Positions 1-8,393 of a stretch of 46,301 bases of DNA are shown one piece after another. The notes under the pieces were generated by a model. That model was given only the letters and a program-made list of their open reading frames with translations, had not been told where the DNA came from and searched no databases. Location: assembly GCF_003060965.1 (NCBI RefSeq), contig NZ_QAII01000130.1, positions 30,568 to 76,868 on the forward strand, read 5' to 3'. The stretch comes from Caulobacter sp. HMWF025 (lineage in GTDB: Bacteria > Pseudomonadota > Alphaproteobacteria > Caulobacterales > Caulobacteraceae). Within the stretch, counting starts at the first letter, position 1, and the number at the start of each line of letters is the position of its first letter. The position numbers were made by a program, and so were the translations under genes.

Positions 1-1016
1 GGCTCGAGCGGATTGTGGCCGCCGATCCCGGGAACCAGGCTGCCGGCCACGATCGCCAGGTCGGCCAGCCGGAACCACAGGCCCAACTCGCCCAGCGTAT
101 CGGCCACCAGCACCTCGGCAGCGAGAGCCTCCGGCTCTGCACTGCGCAACGAGACCGAAAGCCCCCGCGTGCGGGCCAGTTCTGCGATTGAAGGGCCGCG
201 CTCGACATGGCGCGGTACGATGACCAGTCGCGGCCTGACCTCCACCGGCAGGGCCGTAAGGGCCTCCAGTATCAGCGCGTCCTCGCCGGGATGGGTGCTG
301 GCGGCCAGCAGCAGTCGATGTCCGGCCAGGGCCTGCTGCAGAGAGGCCAGACCGGCGGGATCGGCCGGAAGCGGCGCCGCCCCGAACTTGAGATCCGCCT
401 CTCCGGCGACGGTCCCGCCGAGGGCCGAGAACCGCCCGGCGGCCCGGGCGTCCTGGGCCAGGATCAGGTCAAAGCCGGCAAAGAGCCGGGCGGCAGCGAA
501 CGGGCGCATGCGCCAGCCTTCAAAGCTCCTGTCCGACAGCTTGGCCGAGACCAGGGCCAGCCGGGTGCCCGCCGCCTGGGCCTCGAGCAGCAGGTTTGGC
601 CAAAGCTCGCTCTCGACGAACACTGCCAGATCCGGTCGCCAGTGCGCGATGAACCGGCGGGCCCCGCCCGGCGTGTCGAGCGGTACATACTGGTGAAATG
701 CCCCGTCCGGCAGGCGCCGGGCCAGCAGGGTGGCGGACGTCACGGTTCCGGACGTGACCAGAACTGAAACCTCCGGCCGCTCGCCCCTCAGCCGCTCGAC
801 CAGGGGCAGGATGGACAGGCTCTCGCCCACACTGGCCCCGTGCAGCCAGACGAGTTTTCCGTCCGGCCGCGGCCGGCGCGGCCGCCCGAGGCGTTCGTTC
901 AGGCGCGTGGCGTCCTCCTTGCCCCGCCGGGCCCGCCTCTGCAGCACCAGGGGCGCGACAGGCTCCAGGACCGCCGTGGCCAGCCGGTAGAGCATCAGGG
1001 ACAGAGGCAGGCTCAC
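1..1016 (-). CDS. waaA: 3-deoxy-D-manno-octulosonic acid (Kdo) transferase, 3' end cut by window edge
   Basis: Transfers Kdo from CMP-Kdo to lipid IVA at the inner face of the cytoplasmic membrane, the first step of LPS inner core synthesis. The reading frame gives an N-terminal hydrophobic anchor (SLPLSLMLYRLATAV), then GASVGES near residue 60, LVTSGTVTSA, ESELWPN and, at the edge, GIGGHNPLE, all hallmarks of WaaA/KdtA. About 338 codons are present; the family is usually about 420 residues, so the C terminus is missing because of the window and not because of a mutation. The start is a GTG at 1016-1014, which overlaps the TGA of the upstream cation-transporter gene (GTGA), so translation is probably coupled. 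It is the last visible gene of a four-gene minus-strand LPS operon. Family assignment is firm; whether it adds one or two Kdo residues cannot be read from sequence. Confidence 0.93.
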   Translation of the reverse strand, partial: MSLPLSLMLYRLATAVLEPVAPLVLQRRARRGKEDATRLNERLGRPRRPRPDGKLVWLHGASVGESLSILPLVERLRGERPEVSVLVTSGTVTSATLLARRLPDGAFHQYVPLDTPGGARRFIAHWRPDLAVFVESELWPNLLLEAQAAGTRLALVSAKLSDRSFEGWRMRPFAAARLFAGFDLILAQDARAAGRFSALGGTVAGEADLKFGAAPLPADPAGLASLQQALAGHRLLLAASTHPGEDALILEALTALPVEVRPRLVIVPRHVERGPSIAELARTRGLSVSLRSAEPEALAAEVLVADTLGELGLWFRLADLAIVAGSLVPGIGGHNPLE

Positions 1017-1993
1017 ACCACGTCCGCAGGAGCGAGCCGGCAGGCGTGGCCGCCGCCCTGTTCAACCTGGACCGTGGCGTGGCCGATCCTGAAGCGGCTG
1101 GCCAGTTCCGCGCAGGTCTCATGCAGGAAGCGGTCATGATCGGTCGCGCCTGGCCGGACCACATGGGCCGTCAGGGCCGTCTCGGTCGTGCTCATCGCCC
1201 AGATATGCAGGTCATGGACCTCGGTAACGCCCGGCTGCCGGGCCAGCCAGTCGCGGACCTTGGCCGCGTCGATGCCCCGGGGCACCGCGTCCAGGGCCAT
1301 GTCCAGCGAGTCTCGCAGCAGGCCCCAGGTTCCCAGCACGATCACAGCGACGATCAGCAGGCTGGTCAGCGAGTCCAGCCACAGCCAGCCGGTCAGCATC
1401 ATGCCGAAGGCCGCCACCACGACCCCGGCCGAAACCGCGGCATCCGACGCCATGTGCAGAAAGGCCCCCCGCGCATTGAGGTCTTCCTTGGAGCCGCGCA
1501 TGAACATCAGGGCGGTGGCGGTGTTGATCACGATCCCGATGGCGGCGACGATCATCACCGGGCCGCTCTGCACCTCGGCCGGCTGGGCCAGACGGCGCAC
1601 GGCTTCCCAGGCGATCGCGCCAGTGGCCAGAAGCAGCAGGGCGGCATTGCCCAGCGAGGCCAGGATGGTGCCCTTGCGCAGGCCGTAGGTGCGCCGGCCG
1701 CTCGGGGCGCGCTTGGCCAGGGTGGCCGCACCCCAGGCGAGGATCAGGCCCAGGACATCGGACAGATTGTGGCCGGCGTCGGCCATCAGGGCCAGCGAGT
1801 GGGTCAGGAATCCGGCCCCGAACTCGACGAGGACAAAGCCCAGGTTCAGGGCCGTACCGACGGCAAAGGCCCGACCGAAGTCCTTGGGGACGTGATGGTG
1901 GTGGCCGTGATGACCATGGCCATGGTCATGATCGTGGTGATCATGGTCATGGTCATGGTGCTCGTGCGCGTGTCCGGAGTGATCGTGCGGCAT
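1013..1993 (-). CDS. Cation diffusion facilitator (ZitB/CzcD-type zinc exporter)
   Basis: Predicted proton-driven efflux of Zn2+ or a similar divalent cation across the cytoplasmic membrane. The 326-aa product opens with a very His-rich cytosolic tail (19 His among the first 34 residues), followed by about six membrane segments between residues 42 and 225 and a cytosolic ferredoxin-like domain from about 235. The transport-site pairs of zinc-selective CDF proteins are visible: H75 and D79 in the second segment (ADAGHNLSD) and H180 and D184 in the fifth (HMASDA). It sits 30 nt downstream of the DUF374 gene and overlaps the waaA start by 4 nt, so it is embedded in an LPS operon. That position is unusual for a metal exporter. 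Metal specificity is inferred from the HxxxD pairs. Confidence 0.92.
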   Translation of the reverse strand: MPHDHSGHAHEHHDHDHDHHDHDHGHGHHGHHHHVPKDFGRAFAVGTALNLGFVLVEFGAGFLTHSLALMADAGHNLSDVLGLILAWGAATLAKRAPSGRRTYGLRKGTILASLGNAALLLLATGAIAWEAVRRLAQPAEVQSGPVMIVAAIGIVINTATALMFMRGSKEDLNARGAFLHMASDAAVSAGVVVAAFGMMLTGWLWLDSLTSLLIVAVIVLGTWGLLRDSLDMALDAVPRGIDAAKVRDWLARQPGVTEVHDLHIWAMSTTETALTAHVVRPGATDHDRFLHETCAELASRFRIGHATVQVEQGGGHACRLAPADVV

Positions 1994-2023
1994 GGCCCTT
2001 CATCCCACCATGGACGGGCCGGA

Positions 2024-2746
2024 TCAATGGCGGACGGGCGCGCCGTCCATTTCGCCGACGAGCACTTCAGCCCGGCGCGACACCGCTGAAAGCCGCGCTT
2101 CCCAATCGGACGCCAAGACGTCGGGATCGTCGGCGCGACCGGCCCGGACCGGTCCGTCCCAGACCATGGCAGCGCGGGCGAAGGGCAGCGGGATGATCGT
2201 GCGATCCCAGGTGCCCAGCCGGATGCAGGGCTGCATGGCGACGCCGACGAACAGCACCGGCGCGCCGCTGACCCTGGCCAGGGCCACCGCCCCCTTCTGC
2301 AGGACCTCGACCGGCCCGCGCGGTCCGTCCGGCGTAATGGCCATGGCCCCGCCGTCCTTGACCCACTTGACCATGTCGCGGAAGGCCTGCTCGCCACCCT
2401 TGTTCTTGGCGGTGTCCGTCTTCTTCAGGGACGAGCCGCGAATGGACGGCAGGCCGAGGCGGGCGATGACCCGGGCAATGAACTCGCCGTCGCGCGACTG
2501 GCTGACCAGCACCCGGATTTCCGGCTTGTCGGCTCCTTGCGGCCAGGTGGCCGGCCCGACCGGCACGCGGCTGTGCCAGAGCGCCAGGATCGCGCCCTCC
2601 CCGCTGGCCAGGCTTTTTGCCCAGACGCCCTGCGCAAGGTCCTGGCCTTCACGGGTCCAGCGCAATGTGCGGTAGGTCAGGGCCAGATAGCCCGACATCA
2701 GCCGGACCAGAATCCGCATCACCAGGGGCGAGCGCAGGGGCTTCAT
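2024..2746 (-). CDS. DUF374 lysophospholipid acyltransferase-like protein
   Basis: 240-aa protein of the DUF374 branch of the LPLAT acyltransferase superfamily, commonly found next to waaA/lpxK in alphaproteobacteria. Probably acts on lipid A or a phospholipid precursor at the inner membrane. Visible features are an N-terminal amphipathic/hydrophobic stretch (residues 5-28), the catalytic-type LALWHSRVP with H58, SQSRDGE at 82-88 and TPDGPRGP at 138-145. The family replaces the usual HX4D box with this H-S-R form. The ATG overlaps the stop of the MsbA-like gene by 4 nt (ATGA), indicating one transcript. Substrate is not known; involvement in lipid A acylation or transport is inferred from the neighbours. 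Confidence 0.88.
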   Translation of the reverse strand: MKPLRSPLVMRILVRLMSGYLALTYRTLRWTREGQDLAQGVWAKSLASGEGAILALWHSRVPVGPATWPQGADKPEIRVLVSQSRDGEFIARVIARLGLPSIRGSSLKKTDTAKNKGGEQAFRDMVKWVKDGGAMAITPDGPRGPVEVLQKGAVALARVSGAPVLFVGVAMQPCIRLGTWDRTIIPLPFARAAMVWDGPVRAGRADDPDVLASDWEARLSAVSRRAEVLVGEMDGAPVRH

Positions 2747-4521
2747 GCGGCGTCCTCCGGCAGGGTGTCGAGATCCTGAGCCCTGGCGAGGCGGGCATAG
2801 AGCCCCTGGCCGCGCAGCAGTTCGGCATGGGTGCCGGTCTCGACCACCTGCCCCGTCTCGATGACATAGATCCGATCGGCACCCCGGACGGTCGACAGGC
2901 GGTGGGCGATCAGGATCGTCGTGCGGCCCGCCATCAGCCGTTCCAGCGCCGCCTGGACCTGGGCCTCGCTTTCGGTATCGAGGGCGCTGGTGGCCTCGTC
3001 CAGCAGCAGGATCGGCGCGTCCTTCAGGAAGGCCCGGGCAATGGCGATTCTCTGGCGCTGGCCGCCCGACAGCCTCGCGCCGGCCTCGCCGACCCGGGTG
3101 TCATAGCCGTCCGGTAGGGCGCTGATGAAGCCATGCGCCGCAGCCTGCTCGGCCGCAGCAAAGATCTCGGCCTCGGTCGCCTCGGGCCGGGCATAGGCAA
3201 TGTTGGCGCGGATCGTGTCGTCGAACAGGAACGGCTCCTGGGTCACCAGGGCGATGCGCTCGCGCAGTGACGCCAGGGTCACCGATCGCACATCATGGCC
3301 GTCGATGCTGACCCGCCCTTCGGTCACGTCATAGAAGCGCGGGATCAGGTTGAGGATGGAGCTCTTGCCGCCGCCGGACGGGCCGACCAGGGCGATGGTC
3401 TCGCCGCGCCGCGCCGTCAGGGTCACATCGGTCAGCACCGGGGCATCGCCGCCATACGTGAAGCTGACCCCCTCGAGCGCGATGGTCGCCTCGCCAGGCG
3501 GCAGGGCCCGTCCGTCGGCCGGATCCAGGATCGCCGGGGCCACATCCAGGGCCTCGAACAGACGGCGGGCGGCCGTCAGCCCTTCGGCCATCACGGTCTG
3601 CAGATTGGCCACCTGGCGCAGCGACTGGGCCGCGGCCAGCAGGGCCGTCAGGAAGGCAAAGAAGGTGCCGGCCGTGATGTCGCCCGACAGGGCCCGCCAG
3701 CCGGCATAGACAAACACGGCAGCGGTGATCAGCGTCGTGAAGGTCTCGGTCGCCGGGGCGGCCATGGCCCGGGCATTGGAACCCTTGATCAGGTGGCGCT
3801 GGCGACGGTCGACCACCGCCGCGACCCGAGCCTGCTCGTGGGCCTCGCGGTTCTCCATCTTGACGATCTTGATGCCGTCCAGGCTTTCCATGATCGCGGT
3901 CGACAGGTTGGAGGTCTCGCCCATGGCCCCCTTGGCGGCCTTGCTGGTCTTCTTCGAGAACTGCCTCATGATCAGGCTGGCCACCGGCGCGATCAGCAGA
4001 ACCCCTGCCGCCAGCAGCGGGTCGAGAACGAACATCGTCCCCAGGGCCCCGACCACGGTCAGGAACTCGCGGGTGTAGTTTACCACCCCGCTGGTCGCCG
4101 CTTCGCGGATCAGGCCCGCGTCATAGAGTACCGACGAGACATAGGAGCCGGAATGGGCCCCGCGCAGCCGGGCCAGATCCGATCTCACCAGATTGCCGAA
4201 CAGCTGGACCTGCACATCGCCGACAATGCCGTTGCCGATCCGGTTGATGAAGGTGGCCTGCACCACCTGGAAGCCGCCGCGCGCCAGGGCGATCACGGCG
4301 ATGGTCAATGGGATCGTGACCAGCGCGCCCGGCTTGGGATGGGTCACCAGGTCATCGACCGCCGGGCGGATGACATTGAACAGCCAGGTCGTCAGGCCGG
4401 CCACGGCGGCGGCGCTGATAACCGAAACGGTCAGGCCCTTCCAGCGGGGCTGCAGATAGTCGCGCCAGACCCGCAACGCGAGCGTGCGGCTGGTGGCAGG
4501 GGGCGCGGCGGTCTCAGTCAT
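2743..4521 (-). CDS. MsbA-like lipid exporter, ABC transporter with fused permease and ATPase
   Basis: 592-aa half transporter with an N-terminal type IV exporter membrane domain (about residues 25-325, six segments) and a C-terminal ATPase domain. Motifs seen: Walker A GPSGGGKS (380-387), Q-loop Q428, signature LSGGQRQR (484-491), Walker B ILLLDEA (504-510) and H-loop H540. The length matches MsbA and lipid A flippases. Being first in an operon with DUF374 and waaA supports lipid A-core flipping across the inner membrane, but the family also exports other substrates, so I leave the symbol blank. The ATG at 4521 is preceded by 129 nt shared with the divergent phosphatase gene, which must hold the operon promoter. 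Confidence 0.9.
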   Translation of the reverse strand: MTETAAPPATSRTLALRVWRDYLQPRWKGLTVSVISAAAVAGLTTWLFNVIRPAVDDLVTHPKPGALVTIPLTIAVIALARGGFQVVQATFINRIGNGIVGDVQVQLFGNLVRSDLARLRGAHSGSYVSSVLYDAGLIREAATSGVVNYTREFLTVVGALGTMFVLDPLLAAGVLLIAPVASLIMRQFSKKTSKAAKGAMGETSNLSTAIMESLDGIKIVKMENREAHEQARVAAVVDRRQRHLIKGSNARAMAAPATETFTTLITAAVFVYAGWRALSGDITAGTFFAFLTALLAAAQSLRQVANLQTVMAEGLTAARRLFEALDVAPAILDPADGRALPPGEATIALEGVSFTYGGDAPVLTDVTLTARRGETIALVGPSGGGKSSILNLIPRFYDVTEGRVSIDGHDVRSVTLASLRERIALVTQEPFLFDDTIRANIAYARPEATEAEIFAAAEQAAAHGFISALPDGYDTRVGEAGARLSGGQRQRIAIARAFLKDAPILLLDEATSALDTESEAQVQAALERLMAGRTTILIAHRLSTVRGADRIYVIETGQVVETGTHAELLRGQGLYARLARAQDLDTLPEDAA

Positions 4522-4650
4522 GGTGGAGGGGTCTGATGTCGGGGGCTGACTGTCAAGGACACCGGCGCATCAGTCCGCCGGGAAACGACGGGGTGTTTTG
4601 CAATACGGCGCGGTCCATCCTACTTAGGCGAGCTTTCAGAGGATCGCCAC

Positions 4651-5316
4651 TTGGCCCAGTTCGACCTGACCACGCCGTGGGGGCGCTTCAAGACCTATCT
4701 CCACTATCTGTGGAACGACCATGCCTATCTGCGGCTGGGCTTTTCCAATGCGCACTGGGTCAGCCACGAGCTGGTCCGGGCCAACCAGCCCTGGCCGTTC
4801 CAGCTGGCCTGGTGGAAGAAGCGCGGCATCAAGACCATCGTCAATCTGCGCGGCGGCTTTGACGGCAGCTTCTATGCCCTTGAAAAGGACGCCTGCGAGC
4901 GCCTGGGTCTGACCCTGGTGGACTTCACCATCACCTCGCGCGAGGTCCCGATCCGCGAGCGGGTGCGCGGGGCCAAGGAACTGTTCGAGACCATCGAATA
5001 TCCGGCCCTGATCCACTGCAAGTCCGGCGCGGACCGGGCCGGGATCATGAGCGTGCTCTATGCCCACTACCGCCTGGGCCTGCCGATCCGCGAGGCGATG
5101 AAGGAACTCAGCCTGCGCTACCTCCACATCAAGGAGGGCAATACCGGCGTGCTGGATTACGTGTTCGAGCAGTATCTCGAGCAGGGCGAGCCCAAGGGCG
5201 AGACCTTCAGCGAATGGGTCGAGAGCGACGCCTATGATCCGGTGGCGATGAAGAAAACCTTCCGGGCCGGCATGCTGGGCAAGGCGCTCACCGACAAGAT
5301 CCTGCGTCGGGAATAG
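4651..5316 (+). CDS. Tyrosine/dual-specificity phosphatase-like protein, possibly CtpA-type
   Basis: 221-aa protein with a cysteine phosphatase P-loop, HCKSGADRAG at residues 122-131 (C123 nucleophile, R129 phosphate-binding). The upstream region KTIVNLRGG resembles the start of the DSP fold. There is no signal peptide or clear membrane helix, but the N terminus is rich in aromatic residues (Trp, Tyr). The start is TTG at 4651, with AGAGGA 7 nt upstream; no in-frame ATG fits better. It is divergent from the MsbA-like operon. In Caulobacter an essential phosphatase of this fold, CtpA, is needed for normal lipid A phosphorylation and cell separation; the location beside lipid A genes suggests, but does not prove, an equivalent role. 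Substrate could also be protein phosphotyrosine or phosphatidylglycerophosphate. Confidence 0.85.
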   Translation: MAQFDLTTPWGRFKTYLHYLWNDHAYLRLGFSNAHWVSHELVRANQPWPFQLAWWKKRGIKTIVNLRGGFDGSFYALEKDACERLGLTLVDFTITSREVPIRERVRGAKELFETIEYPALIHCKSGADRAGIMSVLYAHYRLGLPIREAMKELSLRYLHIKEGNTGVLDYVFEQYLEQGEPKGETFSEWVESDAYDPVAMKKTFRAGMLGKALTDKILRRE

Positions 5317-5319
5317 GCT

Positions 5320-6240
5320 TTAAAGCACCGAGCAGTTGGTCAGCTGGGCGAACGCTTCCAGCGCGGCGGCCCCGACCACCGAGGTGCCGAAGCGGTCCAG
5401 CTCCGGCGACCAGACGGTGACCACGGCCTTGCCCGGCACCACCGCGACGATCCCACCGCCGACTCCGCTCTTGGCGGGCAGGCCGACCCGGTAGGCGAAG
5501 CTGCCGACCGAGTCATAGATCCCGCAGGTCAGCAGCAGGGCGTTCAGCCGCCGGGTCAGGCGTTCGGGAAAGATGGTCTCCTCGACGATCGGCGAGAAGC
5601 CGCCGGCGGCCAGGGGCAGCATGGCCCGCGCAAGCTGGCGGCAGCTCATGGTCAGCGCGCACTGGCGGCAATAGGCGGCCACCACAGCCTCGGGATCGTG
5701 GCTGATCGTGCCCTTGCCACGCATCAGATTGGCGATGGCGCGGTTCTGGTGGGCGGTCGCCAGTTCGGAGGCGGCCACGGCCTCGTCGATGGTCACAGCC
5801 TCGCCGGCCAGGAAGCCTGCAAAGCCCCGGACGAGGGCCGCCGGATCCCGGACCGTGTCCAGCAACTGGTCGGTGATCGACAGCGCCCCGGCATTGATGA
5901 AGGGGTTGCGGGGCACTCCGCCCTCGGCTTCCAGCTGCGACAGGTAGTTGAAGGGCGTGCCCGAGGGCTCCTTACCGACCCGGGTCCAGACCTCGTCGCC
6001 GAAGCGGTTCAGGGCCAGGCCGAGGGCGAAGACCTTGGTGATGCTCTGGACCGAAAAGCCCTCGTCGGCATCACCGGTTACGAACTCTTCGCCGTCGAGC
6101 GTGCGCACGGCCATGCCGAACTTGTGGCCGGGAACCTCAGCCAGCTGCGGAATGTAATCCGCCGGACGCCCCTTGCCGAAGTGGGGCTTCACCAGCACGG
6201 CCACCTCAGCCAGCACCTGATCGATCGAGAAGTCGTCCAT
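5320..6240 (-). CDS. glsA: Glutaminase A
   Basis: Hydrolyses L-glutamine to glutamate and ammonia in the cytoplasm. The 306-aa product has the usual length of bacterial GlsA and the beta-lactamase-like active site SITK (S66, K69), the RNPFINAGA segment (111-119), LLTCGIYD and the C-terminal KSGVGGGIVAVVPGK block. The frame is open far upstream of 6240, but that extension is shadow sequence of the overlapping EamA gene. The ATG at 6240 begins MDDFSID, as in homologues, and lies 2 nt after the EamA stop. It is the last gene of dapE-EamA-glsA, and its 3' end meets the convergent phosphatase gene with a 3-nt gap. Confidence 0.94.
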   Translation of the reverse strand: MDDFSIDQVLAEVAVLVKPHFGKGRPADYIPQLAEVPGHKFGMAVRTLDGEEFVTGDADEGFSVQSITKVFALGLALNRFGDEVWTRVGKEPSGTPFNYLSQLEAEGGVPRNPFINAGALSITDQLLDTVRDPAALVRGFAGFLAGEAVTIDEAVAASELATAHQNRAIANLMRGKGTISHDPEAVVAAYCRQCALTMSCRQLARAMLPLAAGGFSPIVEETIFPERLTRRLNALLLTCGIYDSVGSFAYRVGLPAKSGVGGGIVAVVPGKAVVTVWSPELDRFGTSVVGAAALEAFAQLTNCSVL

Positions 6241-6242
6241 GG

Positions 6243-6683
6243 TCAGAGCCGCATCGCCACCAGCACCGCCCCGGCGGCAATCAGGGCCACGCCCAGCCAG
6301 TTGAGGGCCGACAGGCGTTCGCCCAGGAAGACAGCGGCAAACACCGCCACCAGCACCACGCTCAGCTTGTCGAGCGGAGCCACCCGGGCCGCATCCCCCA
6401 GCTTCAGGGCGCGGAAATAGCAAAGCCATGATGCGCCGGTCGCAAGGCCGGAAAGGACCAGGAACATCCAGGATCGTCGGGAGATCTCGCCCGGCGCGCG
6501 CCACTCACCCGCCAGGGTCAGGATCAGGCCGGCGAAGGCCAGGATCACGACGGTGCGGATAAAGGTCGCGAGATTGGAGCTGACGCCCTCGATCCCGACC
6601 TTGGCCAGGATGGCCGTCAGGGCGGCGAACAGGGCCGAGGCCAGGGCCCAGAACGTCCAGCTCGCCAGGGCCATGCGGGCCAT
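6243..6683 (-). CDS. Single-domain EamA/DMT-family transporter
   Basis: 146-aa integral membrane protein with four or five hydrophobic helices, corresponding to one EamA repeat. Larger DMT exporters have two repeats in about 290 residues; this one presumably dimerises as small DMT proteins do. The end GERLSALNWLGVALIAAGAVLVA is the typical closing helix of the family. The start chosen is ATG at 6683, which shares one base with the dapE stop (TGATG); a second ATG (Met4) lies 9 nt downstream. Placed between an amidohydrolase of lysine biosynthesis and a glutaminase, it could export an amino acid or amine, but no substrate can be read from sequence. Confidence 0.85.
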   Translation of the reverse strand: MARMALASWTFWALASALFAALTAILAKVGIEGVSSNLATFIRTVVILAFAGLILTLAGEWRAPGEISRRSWMFLVLSGLATGASWLCYFRALKLGDAARVAPLDKLSVVLVAVFAAVFLGERLSALNWLGVALIAAGAVLVAMRL

Positions 6684-7843
6684 CAGGCGAAGGCCGCGAA
6701 ATAGCGCCGGATCAGGGCCTGATAGGCCACGGCCAGCTCGCGCACTTCCTGCACCGGCACCCGCTCGTCCACCTGGTGCATGGTTGATCCGACGAGGCCA
6801 AACTCCACCACCGGGCAGAGGCTGCGGATGAAGCGGGCGTCGCTGGTGCCCCCCGTCGTCGACAGCTCGGGTGCCCGGCCCGTCGCTTCTTCGACGGCGG
6901 CCACGATCACGTCGGTGAAGGGACCGGGCTCGGTCAGGAAGGCCTCGCCGCTGATCTTGCACAGCACTTCGGCCCTGCCGTCGAAACCGGCGGCGGCAGT
7001 GGCGCATTCGCCCTCGATCCAGGCCTGCAGGTCCTTGCCGCGATGGGCCGGATTGAAGCGGATATTGACCCGCGCCCGCGCCGCCGCCGGGATCACATTG
7101 GTGGCGGTGTTGCCCACGTCGATGGTGGTTACTTCCAGGTTCGACGGCTGGAAACCGGTATAGCCGTCATCCAGCACCCGGCCCTGCAGGCGGCTGAGGA
7201 GGTCGACCAGCACCGGGATCGGATTGGCGGCCCGATGCGGATAGGCCACATGGCCCTGCCGGCCCTCGACCGTGATCCAGGCATTGATGCTGCCGCGCCG
7301 GCCGATCTTGACCATGTCACCCAGCAGGCTTGCGCTGGTCGGTTCGCCGACGATGCAGTGGTCGATGGTCTCGCCTTCGGCGGCCAGGGCCTCGACCACC
7401 CTGACGGTGCCGTCCTCGGCCACGCCCTCCTCGTCGCCGGTGATCAGGAAGCTGATCGAGCCGGGGGTTTCAGGCAGGGCGGCGACGGCGGCGACGAAGG
7501 CGGCGATGGCGCTCTTCATGTCGACCGCGCCCCGGCCATAGAGCACGCCGTCCTGGATCTCGGCCTCGAACGGCCCCTGCGTCCAGGCCGCGTCGTCGCC
7601 GACCGGCACCACGTCGGTATGACCGGCGAAACACAGGTTGGGCCGGGCCGTTCCGCGCCGGGCATAGAGGTTCTCGATCTCGCCGAACCGCATCCGGCGG
7701 CAGTCAAAGCCCAGCGCCTCCAGCTGGCGCTGCAGGATGTCCATGGCTCCGGCGTCGGCCGGCGTCACGGACGGCCGGCGGATCAGGGCCTGGGCGAGAT
7801 CGACGGGGTCGATGCTGACGGAAGCGGGCGCGGGGCTGGTCAT
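6683..7843 (-). CDS. dapE: Succinyl-diaminopimelate desuccinylase
   Basis: Cleaves N-succinyl-LL-2,6-diaminopimelate to LL-DAP and succinate in the lysine and peptidoglycan precursor pathway. 386 aa, as expected for DapE. Di-zinc M20 ligands and catalytic residues are visible: HTDVVP (H75), GAVDMK (D109), GDEEG (E138, E139), GEPTS near 167, and the C-terminal STMHQVDE histidine. GGTSDARF is also a DapE signature. The frame is open to 7951, but ATG 7843 (MTSPAP) fits homologues. It leads a minus-strand operon with EamA and glsA, and 64 nt separate it from the divergent cupin gene, so the promoter must lie there. Confidence 0.95.
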   Translation of the reverse strand: MTSPAPASVSIDPVDLAQALIRRPSVTPADAGAMDILQRQLEALGFDCRRMRFGEIENLYARRGTARPNLCFAGHTDVVPVGDDAAWTQGPFEAEIQDGVLYGRGAVDMKSAIAAFVAAVAALPETPGSISFLITGDEEGVAEDGTVRVVEALAAEGETIDHCIVGEPTSASLLGDMVKIGRRGSINAWITVEGRQGHVAYPHRAANPIPVLVDLLSRLQGRVLDDGYTGFQPSNLEVTTIDVGNTATNVIPAAARARVNIRFNPAHRGKDLQAWIEGECATAAAGFDGRAEVLCKISGEAFLTEPGPFTDVIVAAVEEATGRAPELSTTGGTSDARFIRSLCPVVEFGLVGSTMHQVDERVPVQEVRELAVAYQALIRRYFAAFA

Positions 7844-7907
7844 GATGCTGGCTTTAAGCTTCCCTCCGGCCAGACGCAAACCACGCAAGCCTGTTCCAAG
7901 GTTGACC

Positions 7908-8387
7908 ATGCCAAAGATCGACATCGACGCCGCGCCGACGCGTTTCGGCACGGCCTATCCGGCCCCGTTCGATGCGCCGTGTCAGGGGCGGCAGCGCTGG
8001 AAGCTGGGCGATGCGGCGGGGCTGACCCAGTTCGGCGTCAACCTGATGCGCCTGCCGCCCGGCCAGTGGACCAGCCAGCGCCACTGGCACACGGCCGAGG
8101 ACGAGTTCACCTGGGTTCTGGAAGGCGAGGTCGTCTTGGTCGAAGATCAGCGCGAGACGATCCTGCGGGCCGGAGACTGTGCGGGCTTCAAGGCTGGGGT
8201 TGCTAACGGACATCACCTGCAGAACCGTTCCGACACGGTTGCGGTGCTGCTGGAGATCGGCTCGCGCCGCCCGGCCGAGGACGGTTGCGACTATCCCGAC
8301 ATCGACCTGGTCCTGCGCGAGGGCGAGGAGACCTACCGGCATCGCGACGGCACGCCCTACGCGGTCGAGGGCGGCCGCAAGCGCTGA
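7908..8387 (+). CDS. Cupin-domain protein
   Basis: 159-aa small soluble protein with a single cupin barrel. The first motif is recognisable as [18 protein letters not shown] (two His and a Glu as likely metal ligands), and the second as [19 protein letters not shown] with a His near its end. Such stand-alone cupins bind a metal and may be dioxygenases, isomerases or sensors; nothing here decides which. The C-terminal segment [11 protein letters not shown]...YRHRDG is shared with proteobacterial cupins annotated only by domain. ATG 7908 follows an AAGG at 7898-7901. The gene is divergent from dapE and convergent with the M20 peptidase (6-nt gap). Confidence 0.85.
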   Translation: MPKIDIDAAPTRFGTAYPAPFDAPCQGRQRWKLGDAAGLTQFGVNLMRLPPGQWTSQRHWHTAEDEFTWVLEGEVVLVEDQRETILRAGDCAGFKAGVANGHHLQNRSDTVAVLLEIGSRRPAEDGCDYPDIDLVLREGEETYRHRDGTPYAVEGGRKR

Positions 8388-8393
8388 TAGGGC

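Noticed and set aside
464..1164. Minus-strand frames over the waaA start
   Set aside because: Out of frame with the clear WaaA sequence and composed of Arg/Ala/Gly-rich shadow.
1880..1990. Simple repeat of CATGGTCATGATC type
   Set aside because: It is the coding sequence of the His/Asp-rich N terminus of the CDF exporter.
2743..5316. A complete polysaccharide export system
   Set aside because: Only lipid A-type export and Kdo transfer genes are present; no polymerase, glycosyltransferases or outer membrane channel.
6684..7007. N-terminal extension of the EamA frame into dapE
   Set aside because: Arg-rich shadow sequence of dapE; the TGATG junction marks the natural start.
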